NCBI GenBank assembly: GCA_016788375.1
Contig: JAEUSI010000019.1
Span: 1 to 34,816, forward strand
Direction: 5' to 3'
Origin: Ignavibacteria bacterium
GTDB lineage: Bacteria > Bacteroidota > Ignavibacteria > Tepidaquicellales > Tepidaquicellaceae
Length of the DNA: 34,816 nt
A model generated the notes under the pieces. That model ran no database searches and was not told the origin of the DNA. It saw only the letters and a program-made list of their open reading frames with translations. Below are positions 7,859 through 15,515 of this stretch, piece after piece (within the stretch, counting starts at the first letter, position 1; every line of letters starts with the position of its first letter). The position numbers were made by a program, and so were the translations under genes.

Positions 7859-8260
7859 ATGGGCGGAGTAGAAGCATTAATACCGGTGGTAGCGATCGTC
7901 TTTACTTTCGGAATACCCGGAATAATTATTTTCTGGGCGCTTTACATAAAACACAGAGAAAGAATGCGTCTGATTGAAAAGGGACTTACACCTGATGAAG
8001 TTAAGGCATTTTTTTCAGAAGCGAACAATAAACCGAGGAATCCTTATTCCTCATTGAAATGGGGAATTCTTCTTAGTTTCCTCGGTGCAGGAATATTTAT
8101 CGCAAATTTAATGGAAGGAATTTATGATGTGGAAGAAGGTGTAATGATGGGGATAATAGTATTGTCTGCAGGGCTCGGATTTCTGGTGTATTTTGCAATT
8201 GTAAATTCAAAAATCAAGAATGAAACGTCTGATTCGCAAAAAATTCAGCAACCAAATTAA
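7859..8260 (+). CDS. DUF6249-like inner-membrane protein
   Basis: A 133-residue membrane protein with a hydrophobic N-terminal span (about 6-30), the cytosolic motif KHRERMRLIEKGLTPDE (31-47), and two further spans (about 67-84 and 95-116). The HRERM-xxIEKG motif after the first span is the hallmark of the DUF6249 group, which is often found beside ECF sigma factors and putative anti-sigma factors in Bacteroidota. AAGGAG lies about 10 nt before the ATG, a good Shine-Dalgarno. Its stop is 8 nt from the next gene, so the two are co-transcribed. Biochemical function unknown; a role in envelope sensing is inferred from the company it keeps. Confidence 0.7.
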   Translation: MGGVEALIPVVAIVFTFGIPGIIIFWALYIKHRERMRLIEKGLTPDEVKAFFSEANNKPRNPYSSLKWGILLSFLGAGIFIANLMEGIYDVEEGVMMGIIVLSAGLGFLVYFAIVNSKIKNETSDSQKIQQPN

Positions 8261-8268
8261 CAGGAAAA

Positions 8269-9066
8269 ATGAAAACCATAATTTTATTATTACTTGCATT
8301 AATATTTCTTCAGGTATTTAACGGATGCGGTTTTTTGGCTAAGAAATATACAAAGTCTGAAACCGAAGAAATAAGAATAAATACTGCAGGTAAAAGAAAA
8401 ATCAGTCTTGAAAACATAAGCGGGAATATCAGGATCATTAAGAGTTCAGACAGTTCGGCTATTATCATCAAAGCATTAAAGGAAACTAAAGTAAAGAAAA
8501 AAGAACTCGAAACACCGTTTGATGAAATTAAAATCGAAACCGATACAAACAGTGAAAATATTTCCGTCAGGACAGTGATAAACAAGAATGTCGGGATAAA
8601 ATTCTTTAATTTAGGAAGGAATCCGACCGTTGACTATGACTTATACATCCCGGAAAACATTGAAATAGAAATTGAAAACATAAACGGTGATCTGTCAGCG
8701 AAGAACCTTAACAATTCCCTGAAAATCTCTCTTGTAAACGGTGATGCGGAAATCGAAAATTACACCGGAACATTAAACTGTGAAATAACAAACGGCTCAT
8801 TTTACGGAGAAGTCGATTCCACGGAAGGCATAAATGTAAGCATAATAAACGGAAGCATAACTATGAACCTGAGTAATTTTATGAACGCTAATATTAGTGC
8901 TGAAACTGTTAACGGAAAAATATCGAATGAAAATATTCAGCTCAGGGAATTACGTAAAGAAAAAAAGCTACTGAAAGCCAAAATCGGGAATCAGGAAACA
9001 GATGTTGAAATAAAAGTAGAAACTGTTAACGGAAAAATTAAACTTACCGGCAAAAACGAAATATAA
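8269..9066 (+). CDS. DUF4097-like beta-solenoid lipoprotein
   Basis: A 265-residue exported protein. The N-terminus (MKTIILLLLALIFLQVFNGC) is a lipoprotein-type signal with a candidate lipidated Cys20; the lipobox FNGC is imperfect at -3. The body is a series of short strands built on an x-N-G-x turn repeated at 138, 156, 174, 193, 214 and 253, spaced 18-21 residues for the first five, as expected of a right-handed beta-helix of the DUF4097 family. The last two turns share a 20-bp identical DNA stretch (8902-8921 and 9019-9038). Located 8 nt after the DUF6249-like gene (AGGA at 8262-8265) and 58 nt before the sigma factor. It could be a sensor or structural partner in the periplasm; role not known. 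Confidence 0.75.
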   Translation: MKTIILLLLALIFLQVFNGCGFLAKKYTKSETEEIRINTAGKRKISLENISGNIRIIKSSDSSAIIIKALKETKVKKKELETPFDEIKIETDTNSENISVRTVINKNVGIKFFNLGRNPTVDYDLYIPENIEIEIENINGDLSAKNLNNSLKISLVNGDAEIENYTGTLNCEITNGSFYGEVDSTEGINVSIINGSITMNLSNFMNANISAETVNGKISNENIQLRELRKEKKLLKAKIGNQETDVEIKVETVNGKIKLTGKNEI

Positions 9067-9124
9067 TTTAAGTTTGATTTTAAGAATGATTTTTAACAAC
9101 TTGCTTTAATCAATACTTTATCCG

Positions 9125-9772
9125 ATGCCCGAATTTTACAGCGATATTCTCGATAAAATAAAGAACGGTGATTCTTCCGCTTTTAAAATTATAGCTGAAG
9201 AGCTGAAGGATAAAGCATTCTCGCTTACGATTAATATTTTGAAAAACAGGGAAGAAGCAGAAGATTCTTTGCAGGAATCTTTTTTAAAACTATATAAAGC
9301 GATAACAGAAAAAAAATTTGAAGAAAGGTCGAAGCTTTCAACATATTTTTACAGCATAGTTTACAATACTGCTCTTGATAATTACAAAAAACTTAAATCA
9401 AAAAGATTCAGTATAGTGTCAATTGATGTGGATGATTCTAATTTCGAAGAAGGTGATGATCTTCTGAAAAAGTATTACGAAAATGAAATAGATCAGACTG
9501 TATATGAAGAAAGACATGAGATGAGTTCCGAGAAAAAAATGAACGAAGCGGAAATTGAGCATATTATTAAAAATTATATAGATACAATTCCGGAGCAATA
9601 TTCACTTATACTGACCATGTTTTATATAAATGATTTATCTCATGAAGAAATAACCGGCATACTGAAACTGCCGGTCGGAACGGTAAAAAACAGACTGTTT
9701 CGTGCAAAAGCAAAGCTTAAAGAAATTATACTGAAAAAATATCCGGAATCTGAAATATTACAATACATATGA
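9125..9772 (+). CDS. ECF-type RNA polymerase sigma factor
   Basis: A 215-residue sigma-70 family protein of the extracytoplasmic-function class. Region 2 lies at about 10-95, with the core-binding/-10-recognition part EEAEDSLQESFLKLYKAI and STYFYSIVYNTALDNYKK. A charged linker (about 100-145) leads to region 4 at about 150-205, where IPEQYSLILTMFYINDLSHEEI and KLPVGTVKNRLFRAK form the helix-turn-helix that reads the -35 element. It overlaps the next gene by 4 nt (ATGA), the usual arrangement for translationally coupled sigma/anti-sigma pairs. Regulation therefore probably acts through sequestration at the membrane by the downstream protein. Target promoters cannot be inferred. The linker is longer and more acidic than in most ECF proteins. 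Confidence 0.92.
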   Translation: MPEFYSDILDKIKNGDSSAFKIIAEELKDKAFSLTINILKNREEAEDSLQESFLKLYKAITEKKFEERSKLSTYFYSIVYNTALDNYKKLKSKRFSIVSIDVDDSNFEEGDDLLKKYYENEIDQTVYEERHEMSSEKKMNEAEIEHIIKNYIDTIPEQYSLILTMFYINDLSHEEITGILKLPVGTVKNRLFRAKAKLKEIILKKYPESEILQYI

Positions 9773-10257
9773 AAAATTTTAATTTTAATATTAATAATTT
9801 TTACAGTATCTTTAATCAAATGTCAGAAGGTAAAAATAATATCGAAGCTTATCTGGACGGAAAAATTAGAAATTCACTCCGTGCAAATACATCTCCGGAT
9901 TTTATTCCCGAATTACTGAAAAGAATTGAACTTGAAAAAGAATTTGCCAAAGAAGATCAGAAAACTGCAAGGATAGTAAGAATTGCATCCGGCGGATTTA
10001 TTGTACTTCTTTCAATTCTCACTGTGGTATTTGCAATGCTTATTAAAGCAAAAAGCGACGGCAAAGAAACTGATTATTTGTCCGCTGCGGTAAACAAATT
10101 TTCGGATTATATTGAGTATATAAGTATTCTGGCATCCGAAAACACAGGGTTTACATTCAGTTTACAAACAGGGATAATAATTTTTCTTATCATGGTTTTC
10201 GTATTTGCTTTTTCCTATGCAGATAAGATTCTCTATAAAAAGAGCATAAAGCAGTAA
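9769..10257 (+). CDS. Two-span membrane protein, probable anti-sigma factor
   Basis: A 162-residue protein coupled to the sigma gene by a 4-nt overlap. Its N-terminal part (1-66) is hydrophilic, with NIEAYLDGKIRNSL and PDFIPELLKRIELEK resembling the short helical segment of FCB anti-sigma proteins; spans follow at about 70-93 (IVLLSILTVVFAMLI) and 130-150. There is no zinc-binding HxxxCxxC motif. Anti-sigma function is inferred from position and topology: a cytosolic helical part could bind the sigma factor while the membrane part senses the envelope. It is too divergent to place in a named family by eye. Confidence 0.65.
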   Translation: MKNFNFNINNFYSIFNQMSEGKNNIEAYLDGKIRNSLRANTSPDFIPELLKRIELEKEFAKEDQKTARIVRIASGGFIVLLSILTVVFAMLIKAKSDGKETDYLSAAVNKFSDYIEYISILASENTGFTFSLQTGIIIFLIMVFVFAFSYADKILYKKSIKQ

Positions 10258-10398
10258 AACGGATTAATATTTCTGATTTACTTCATTATTGTCAGAATAC
10301 AACAGAATTTTCCCGCCACTTTCGTAATAATTGAATTTCAAATTACTTCCAAAAAAACAATATTGGGTATACTAAAAATATTAAAGTAAAACCCGGAT

Positions 10399-11811
10399 TT
10401 GTTACCGAATAATTTTCAGAAATATTTATTTAGACTTGTTTATTTTGCTGCCGCAGTATTTTATTTTTTAACGGTACAGGAATCTTATTCACAGAATGAT
10501 AAAGGATATGAGTATGCCGAGAAAAAATCCGGAGAACTGTTTCGGAATAAAAAATGGGATGAACTGATTGTTTTCGGAAACAAAACCCTGAAGGATAAAA
10601 TTGATTTTTATTATCTGAGAGTGAGACTGGGAACTGCTTATTACGAAAAAAATCAGTATTTATATGCTATAGAAAACTTTGAAAAAGCTAAGGATTTCGG
10701 ATATGAAGAGTCATCAGTTATGGAAATGCTGTATTTCTCATATCTGAAGACGGGAAGAGATGAAGATGCGGAATATATTTTCGGCAGACTTCCCGAAACA
10801 AATAAATACAGAATCAGACCTCTCAATAATGCCTTTATCAACAATGCCGTTACAATATCAGGTATAGGATTAAGCAATGATATAAAAAATAACGGCAATG
10901 CTTCAACTATTACTGGTAATAATGGAAATATTTATTCCGAACAAACTTTAAACGGTAATAAATTTTATATAAATGGGGGAATCAAACAAATACCGGTTGA
11001 AAGAGTATCTGTATTTTATGATTATACTTATATAAATCAGGAAAAAGAAAAACAGTATTGCATCGACAGCAATTTATATTCAGACAATTATTCCGAAATT
11101 CAAAACAGGTTTTACAATAAACTTGAAATACTTGCCGGAAGGGGATTTGTCGTCAGCCCTGCCTTTCAGTACATTAATAAAAGATATACAACGTTTTTTC
11201 TGAACTATGACAGCATTGCAGAATATTCAAAGTATGATAATACTTCCGGCAAAGTTAATTTCAGCTTTAATGACGAAGAGACTAATCAGGACGATTTTGT
11301 TTTATCAATGGAGTTAACAAAATATGTTTCATTATTCAGATTAGCGCTTAACGGCAGTTTTTCTTATCTCAATGAATATCATCAGAGTCAGACCGGGATA
11401 TCCTTCACTTATTTTCCGAACGGCAAAACTGATTTTTACTTAACCACAAATGCTGTTCTGCATTTTCAGAATAATGTGACAAACCTGATAGGAACTCAGT
11501 TGTTTGGCGGAAGGATTCTGAAAAATATTTATACAAATGCATACGTTACATTCGGGAAAATTAATAATTTCAATGAGCAGAACGCTTTTACAGTTTACAA
11601 TAATCCTGACAATATCACCCTGAATTTCGGAGCTGAAATTAAATATAACATCCTGGAAAATTTTTCGGCGTATTTCCTGTATTCAAATCAGCAGCATGAA
11701 AGAGATATCGTAAATTATAAAAATTCCGGCACCGGAAATTCTCCTGTTTCTTCCGAAGTCCTGACATATCAGCTTAATTCAATATCAGCCGGATTAAAAT
11801 ATACATTCTGA
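10399..11811 (+). CDS. TPR-containing outer-membrane beta-barrel protein
   Basis: A 470-residue exported protein. Signal peptide at about 8-31 (LVYFAAAVFYFLTVQESYSQ). Residues about 35-125 form two to three tetratricopeptide-like helices (RLGTAYYEKNQYLYAIENFEKA). From about 150 on, alternating aromatic/polar strands end in the aromatic-terminal GLKYTF expected of an outer-membrane barrel recognised by BamA. Start is TTG: an in-frame stop lies 12 nt upstream and the signal peptide begins at once, so no other start is possible without losing it. The TPR-plus-barrel layout resembles YaiO-type outer-membrane proteins, but the match was not tested. Stands alone on its strand, 141 nt after the anti-sigma gene. 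Confidence 0.72.
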   Translation: MLPNNFQKYLFRLVYFAAAVFYFLTVQESYSQNDKGYEYAEKKSGELFRNKKWDELIVFGNKTLKDKIDFYYLRVRLGTAYYEKNQYLYAIENFEKAKDFGYEESSVMEMLYFSYLKTGRDEDAEYIFGRLPETNKYRIRPLNNAFINNAVTISGIGLSNDIKNNGNASTITGNNGNIYSEQTLNGNKFYINGGIKQIPVERVSVFYDYTYINQEKEKQYCIDSNLYSDNYSEIQNRFYNKLEILAGRGFVVSPAFQYINKRYTTFFLNYDSIAEYSKYDNTSGKVNFSFNDEETNQDDFVLSMELTKYVSLFRLALNGSFSYLNEYHQSQTGISFTYFPNGKTDFYLTTNAVLHFQNNVTNLIGTQLFGGRILKNIYTNAYVTFGKINNFNEQNAFTVYNNPDNITLNFGAEIKYNILENFSAYFLYSNQQHERDIVNYKNSGTGNSPVSSEVLTYQLNSISAGLKYTF

Positions 11812-11863
11812 ATTATTAAATCTGTTTTCATTCCTGATATAATTCTGCATTCAGGCGTTTAAT

Positions 11864-12094
11864 TCAGGAGTCCTGCTCTGAAGTATTCTGAATCCTGTTG
11901 TTTAAATTGAATCTTTCAAAATAATTTAACTTATTCTTCATCACAGGCTCGGCAACTTTACTTATATTCTGCTCAGCTTCTTTTTCGGAAATATACTTTT
12001 TCACCATTTTGTTTACATTTTCAATCCTTTTTATTTTAACGCTTAAAGTTCTGAGCGACATTTTTATTGCTGTAATTTCCTCTGAGATTTTCAT
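11864..12094 (-). CDS. Small charged helical protein, unrecognised
   Basis: A 76-residue frame read leftward, 29 nt after the stop of the OMP-barrel gene. The protein is highly charged and heptad-like for most of its length (SLRTLSVKIKRIENVNKMVKK), suggesting a coiled-coil or helical hairpin; the rest is Asn/Glu-rich. No signal peptide and no known motif. The ATG is preceded by an A/T-rich leader without Shine-Dalgarno. It fills a gap between convergent units and shows no competing frame, which is the main reason to accept it. It may be a spurious frame. Confidence 0.42.
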   Translation of the reverse strand: MKISEEITAIKMSLRTLSVKIKRIENVNKMVKKYISEKEAEQNISKVAEPVMKNKLNYFERFNLNNRIQNTSEQDS

Positions 12095-12123
12095 GGTTTT
12101 TATTTTTTAGTTTAATAAATTAT

Positions 12124-12804
12124 TTAAAATTTTATTCCCGCATTAAATTCAATTACACGATTTTTCATCTGAACCGAATATTTATTGTAAGAGAAAATAA
12201 AATCCGGATTGTATCTTATTTCAAAAAGAACCGGCATATTTTTAATCAGTTTATTGAATTCAGCGCCTATGCCGAATTTAATTCCAAATGATACCGTTTT
12301 AAGACTGTCAAAAATATAGTTGTTTGTAATTACCCCAATGCTGTCAAGAGGAACTTCGGAGGTTTGTGTGTAGCCGAGATAAACTCCGGCAACAGGTGTC
12401 AGTGAAAAAAAGGGACTTACGCCTTTTTGTCTGTAAATAAATTTAATGTAAACAGATAGGTCTAAATAATTAAATCCTGTAGATACAGAATTGTCCGTAT
12501 TTATTTCACCGGAATCATCAAATGAAATAATGCTGTATTTAAATCCTTTCTGAATAAAACCTGCCTCAGCTCCTGCGGAAATATATTTATTGTTCAATAA
12601 ATCACAGAAACCGAAAATACCAAAACCTAAACGGCTTTCCTCGCGAAAGTAAGGATTAAATTCACCGGCTGATATACCGGAAACATCAGGTCCTGCCTTG
12701 AACCCGAAATTTACCTTCTGTGAATACAAATCTTCTGCCGAAGACATTACCGCAATAACAGCGATAACATTCAGTAAAAAAAGAGATTGTCTGAATAATT
12801 TCAT
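12124..12804 (-). CDS. Outer-membrane beta-barrel protein (OMP_b-brl_2/PorT-like)
   Basis: A 226-residue exported protein. Signal peptide about 1-29 (FLLNVIAVIAVMSSAEDLYSQ), then a first strand KVNFGFKAGPDVSG that is typical of small Bacteroidota outer-membrane barrels (PF13568-like), followed by alternating strands such as PFFSLTPVAGVYLGY and VSFGIKFGIGAEF. The terminal strand ends in NAGIKF with the C-terminal Phe. Eight strands seem likely. It lies behind the T9SS cargo gene at 12874-15105, separated by a hairpin, so it may have its own promoter. Ligand or role unknown. Confidence 0.75.
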   Translation of the reverse strand: MKLFRQSLFLLNVIAVIAVMSSAEDLYSQKVNFGFKAGPDVSGISAGEFNPYFREESRLGFGIFGFCDLLNNKYISAGAEAGFIQKGFKYSIISFDDSGEINTDNSVSTGFNYLDLSVYIKFIYRQKGVSPFFSLTPVAGVYLGYTQTSEVPLDSIGVITNNYIFDSLKTVSFGIKFGIGAEFNKLIKNMPVLFEIRYNPDFIFSYNKYSVQMKNRVIEFNAGIKF

Positions 12805-12837
12805 TTTTTTTAGTTTAGTTTATGAATCAGTTTATTT

Positions 12838-12865
12838 AAAACGGCGGCTGCTGGGCCGCCGGTTT
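12838..12865 (-). terminator. G/C-rich hairpin, probable terminator of the 743-residue T9SS cargo gene
   Basis: GGCGGC (12843-12848) pairs with GCCGCC (12855-12860) around a 6-nt loop, extended by AAAC/GGTTT with one bulge. Read on the minus strand, the stem is followed by TTTTAAATAAA, a modest T tract. It lies just beyond the stop of the gene ending at 12874. Confidence 0.6.
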
Positions 12866-12873
12866 AATATCAG

Positions 12874-15105
12874 TTACTTTATTAACGTCATTTTTTTTGT
12901 GCTTCTGAAACCATTTGAAGTTTCAATCTTATAAAAATAAACTCCGCTTGGAATTGCCGAACCGTCAAAAACGGTTTCATATCTTCCGGCTTTTCTGTAA
13001 TCATTAACAATTTTACCGACCTCCCGGCCGGATATATCAAAAACACCCAGTTTTACAAATCCGTCGGAAGGAATTTCAAAAGAAATTTTTGTAACAGGAT
13101 TAAACGGATTGGGAGAATTAAATGAAAGATTATTCCTTAATACGGAATCAGATGATACTGATTTCAATCGAATTAATGATTCGGGAGATTTAATAATTCT
13201 GCCTTTGGATATGCAAAGGTAAAAAGATTTCAGATTACTGTCAGAATTCTGATTTTCAAACGAAAGAAAAACATCTTCGCCTTTTGTTATATTTATAAAA
13301 TTTATATCCGGTTCAGACAAGAGAAATTTAACATCTTTATTTCTTACGGAATAAGCTGATTTCAGTAATAATTTATTTTCAGTAAATGAGCGGATATTAT
13401 TTACAGGTATAATCTGGCTGAATGAAACATCCTGTACAAGTTCAATTGTAATTTCACTGAAGTCAGTATCGTCAAGTTTAATGCAGACAGAACTTACATT
13501 GTCTCTCGAATAAAATGCTTCGTTAAATCCGCTGCTTGTTTTAATGTAACCTGCGGTAATTTCCTTTTCTTCCGGACTGAATGGTTTGAGAATCAAATAA
13601 TCTGCACTGATATCATACATTTCTATTTTAATTTTGTCTCCTTTCTTCATATCAATTGTCTGATCATCATCATACATAAGTGCATTGGTTATGTCTTCAC
13701 CGTCATTTCTTATGAATTTCGATTTTCCCGGACCGGATTTGAAATTTATTATTTCCCCGGAATTTGTAACTGCTGCAGATTCATCATTTAAAACATTAAT
13801 TTTATGAATGCTGATAAAATCGAGTTCTGTTTGATCATCCGAACTTTCCGAAATTTTCATATTCATTACTTCCTTATTTCTCAGAAACGGATTTTCCAGA
13901 AGAAGGTAATCATTTACAAAAATCCCTGGGGAGGAATAAGATGAACTTAGTATTGAATTATCAGTCAGGTAGTCATTATCTTCTTCAGTGCTCAGAACAG
14001 GACAACTGACAGGATTATAGTTCACCCTGATTTTTCTTTTAAGCCATTCAGTCATTCCGGCTTCATTTGTAACTTTAGAAAAAATATAATAAGCTCTGTC
14101 TTCAGTCACAGTATTATTGCCGTTATGCTGAAAAGTGAAATTAACTCTGGCTCTGTTTCCGGAATATTCCAGAGCAGAAGGAATATAAGTAGAGTTTGAG
14201 TCCCTCCAGCTGAAAATCAGATTTCCGTTTCCGGAGGAAAGTTCATTATTTGCATGCAGTATGCTGCTTAAAGGATTTACCGACCGGGGAAAAATCACAA
14301 GATTCTGAATTTGCGGTTTCCTGACATAACTGTAAACGATAGTTGCCTGATTTGGTCTGCATGGCCAGAATCCCAGATCCTGACCTAGTATATTGTAAAC
14401 CTGATAAGTAAATGTAACAATTTTGTACTGAGTTAAGGAAGAATCAGTTATTGCCGCCCAGTAGTTCTGGTTATTAGGACCTGCTCCGGAATAACCGAGG
14501 CAAAGTGAATTTTCAAGCACCGGCACCGAATCCGAAAAATTCCCGTTAATAGTAAAAGTTGTTTTGAATCTTCTTATGATATAATTTCCGCTTGATAAAC
14601 TGCCGCAGGCACTCAGAAAAGTCGCGAACATTAAATTCTGATTAACAACATCTGCTGAACCGTTAGTATTTGAAAGATATCTGCAGCCAAGTTCGCTTTT
14701 ATAATCGACAAAAAATCCTCTTGAAGAATATGTAAATTCACCGCCGTTATAATTTTTTGCATCAACTCTGATTACAGCAATTTCATTGAAGCAAAGATGT
14801 GTAAAGTTCTGAAGATTTACCGACAGGCTTACCTGTTCCCCGTTTAGAGAAACACCTTCACTTAACATCATACTATTGCCGTATTGTTCAATAAATACTC
14901 TGTATAATATTGTATCCGAATCAAACAAATGAGCTTTGTGAATTATGAATCTGCATTCAAGCATAAAATCAGGGTGATGTATAAATGAAAAATTTGACTG
15001 ACATGATTTGGGGGTAATCATGTCAATTGTATATGAATAGGATGTATTAATTATAATCATAATTAAAAATGCGCCGGTAAATATTTTTTCTGTTAAATGT
15101 TTCAT
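12874..15105 (-). CDS. T9SS-exported protein of unknown fold
   Basis: A 743-residue secreted protein. Signal peptide about 1-24 (FTGAFLIMIIINTSYS). The C-terminal 90 residues form a type A T9SS sorting domain: SPNPFNPVTKISFEI, then VFDISGREVGKIVND, PSGVYFYKIETSNG and the terminal KKMTLIK. Such domains are recognised by the outer-membrane translocon and usually removed by PorU. The large middle (about 25-650) has beta-rich segments and conserved-looking Cys residues (near 34, 105, 136) but I recognise no catalytic or binding motif. A minus-strand hairpin follows the stop. The 410-nt region upstream separates it from the next cargo gene, so it probably has its own promoter. Function not assigned. 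Confidence 0.75.
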   Translation of the reverse strand: MKHLTEKIFTGAFLIMIIINTSYSYTIDMITPKSCQSNFSFIHHPDFMLECRFIIHKAHLFDSDTILYRVFIEQYGNSMMLSEGVSLNGEQVSLSVNLQNFTHLCFNEIAVIRVDAKNYNGGEFTYSSRGFFVDYKSELGCRYLSNTNGSADVVNQNLMFATFLSACGSLSSGNYIIRRFKTTFTINGNFSDSVPVLENSLCLGYSGAGPNNQNYWAAITDSSLTQYKIVTFTYQVYNILGQDLGFWPCRPNQATIVYSYVRKPQIQNLVIFPRSVNPLSSILHANNELSSGNGNLIFSWRDSNSTYIPSALEYSGNRARVNFTFQHNGNNTVTEDRAYYIFSKVTNEAGMTEWLKRKIRVNYNPVSCPVLSTEEDNDYLTDNSILSSSYSSPGIFVNDYLLLENPFLRNKEVMNMKISESSDDQTELDFISIHKINVLNDESAAVTNSGEIINFKSGPGKSKFIRNDGEDITNALMYDDDQTIDMKKGDKIKIEMYDISADYLILKPFSPEEKEITAGYIKTSSGFNEAFYSRDNVSSVCIKLDDTDFSEITIELVQDVSFSQIIPVNNIRSFTENKLLLKSAYSVRNKDVKFLLSEPDINFINITKGEDVFLSFENQNSDSNLKSFYLCISKGRIIKSPESLIRLKSVSSDSVLRNNLSFNSPNPFNPVTKISFEIPSDGFVKLGVFDISGREVGKIVNDYRKAGRYETVFDGSAIPSGVYFYKIETSNGFRSTKKMTLIK

Positions 15106-15515
15106 GGCATTTGTTTAAAATTATTTAAAAAGTAATCTTTAACTTCCGGCTGCCATGATTTTTTTAAATTTTGCTTTATACTTTCAGTATCAGTATTTAT
15201 TATTCAACAGGAATAATCTGCTTGACTGATTTGCAAGACAGCCGGCAAACTGCAGTGATTTCGGAAAAATCTATTCCTGATTGTTATGTCGGCTCTCTTA
15301 TCACATTCATCTCCTCTTCAGCAAATTAAATTTTAATCAACAGATAACTGACCAAATGCATATTATCGTCTGCAATTTATTTTTAATTATTGATAAATCC
15401 TAAAGTCAAAAATCCGGAATTGTGAAAATGAGATTAAAGCAATTTTGATTGAGAGTATTTGAAGGGGGAGAAAATCCGGAACATTCAGAGAGAAATTGTT
15501 CTCACCAAATGATTA
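15106..15515. other. Intergenic region without recognised gene
   Basis: Lies upstream of the 743-residue cargo gene and downstream of the 854-residue beta-propeller gene (both minus strand). It should hold the promoter of the former and the 3' end of the latter. I found no convincing TAnnTTTG or sigma70 match, no strong hairpin and no coding frame that is not a shadow. Base composition resembles the rest of the window. Confidence 0.5.
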
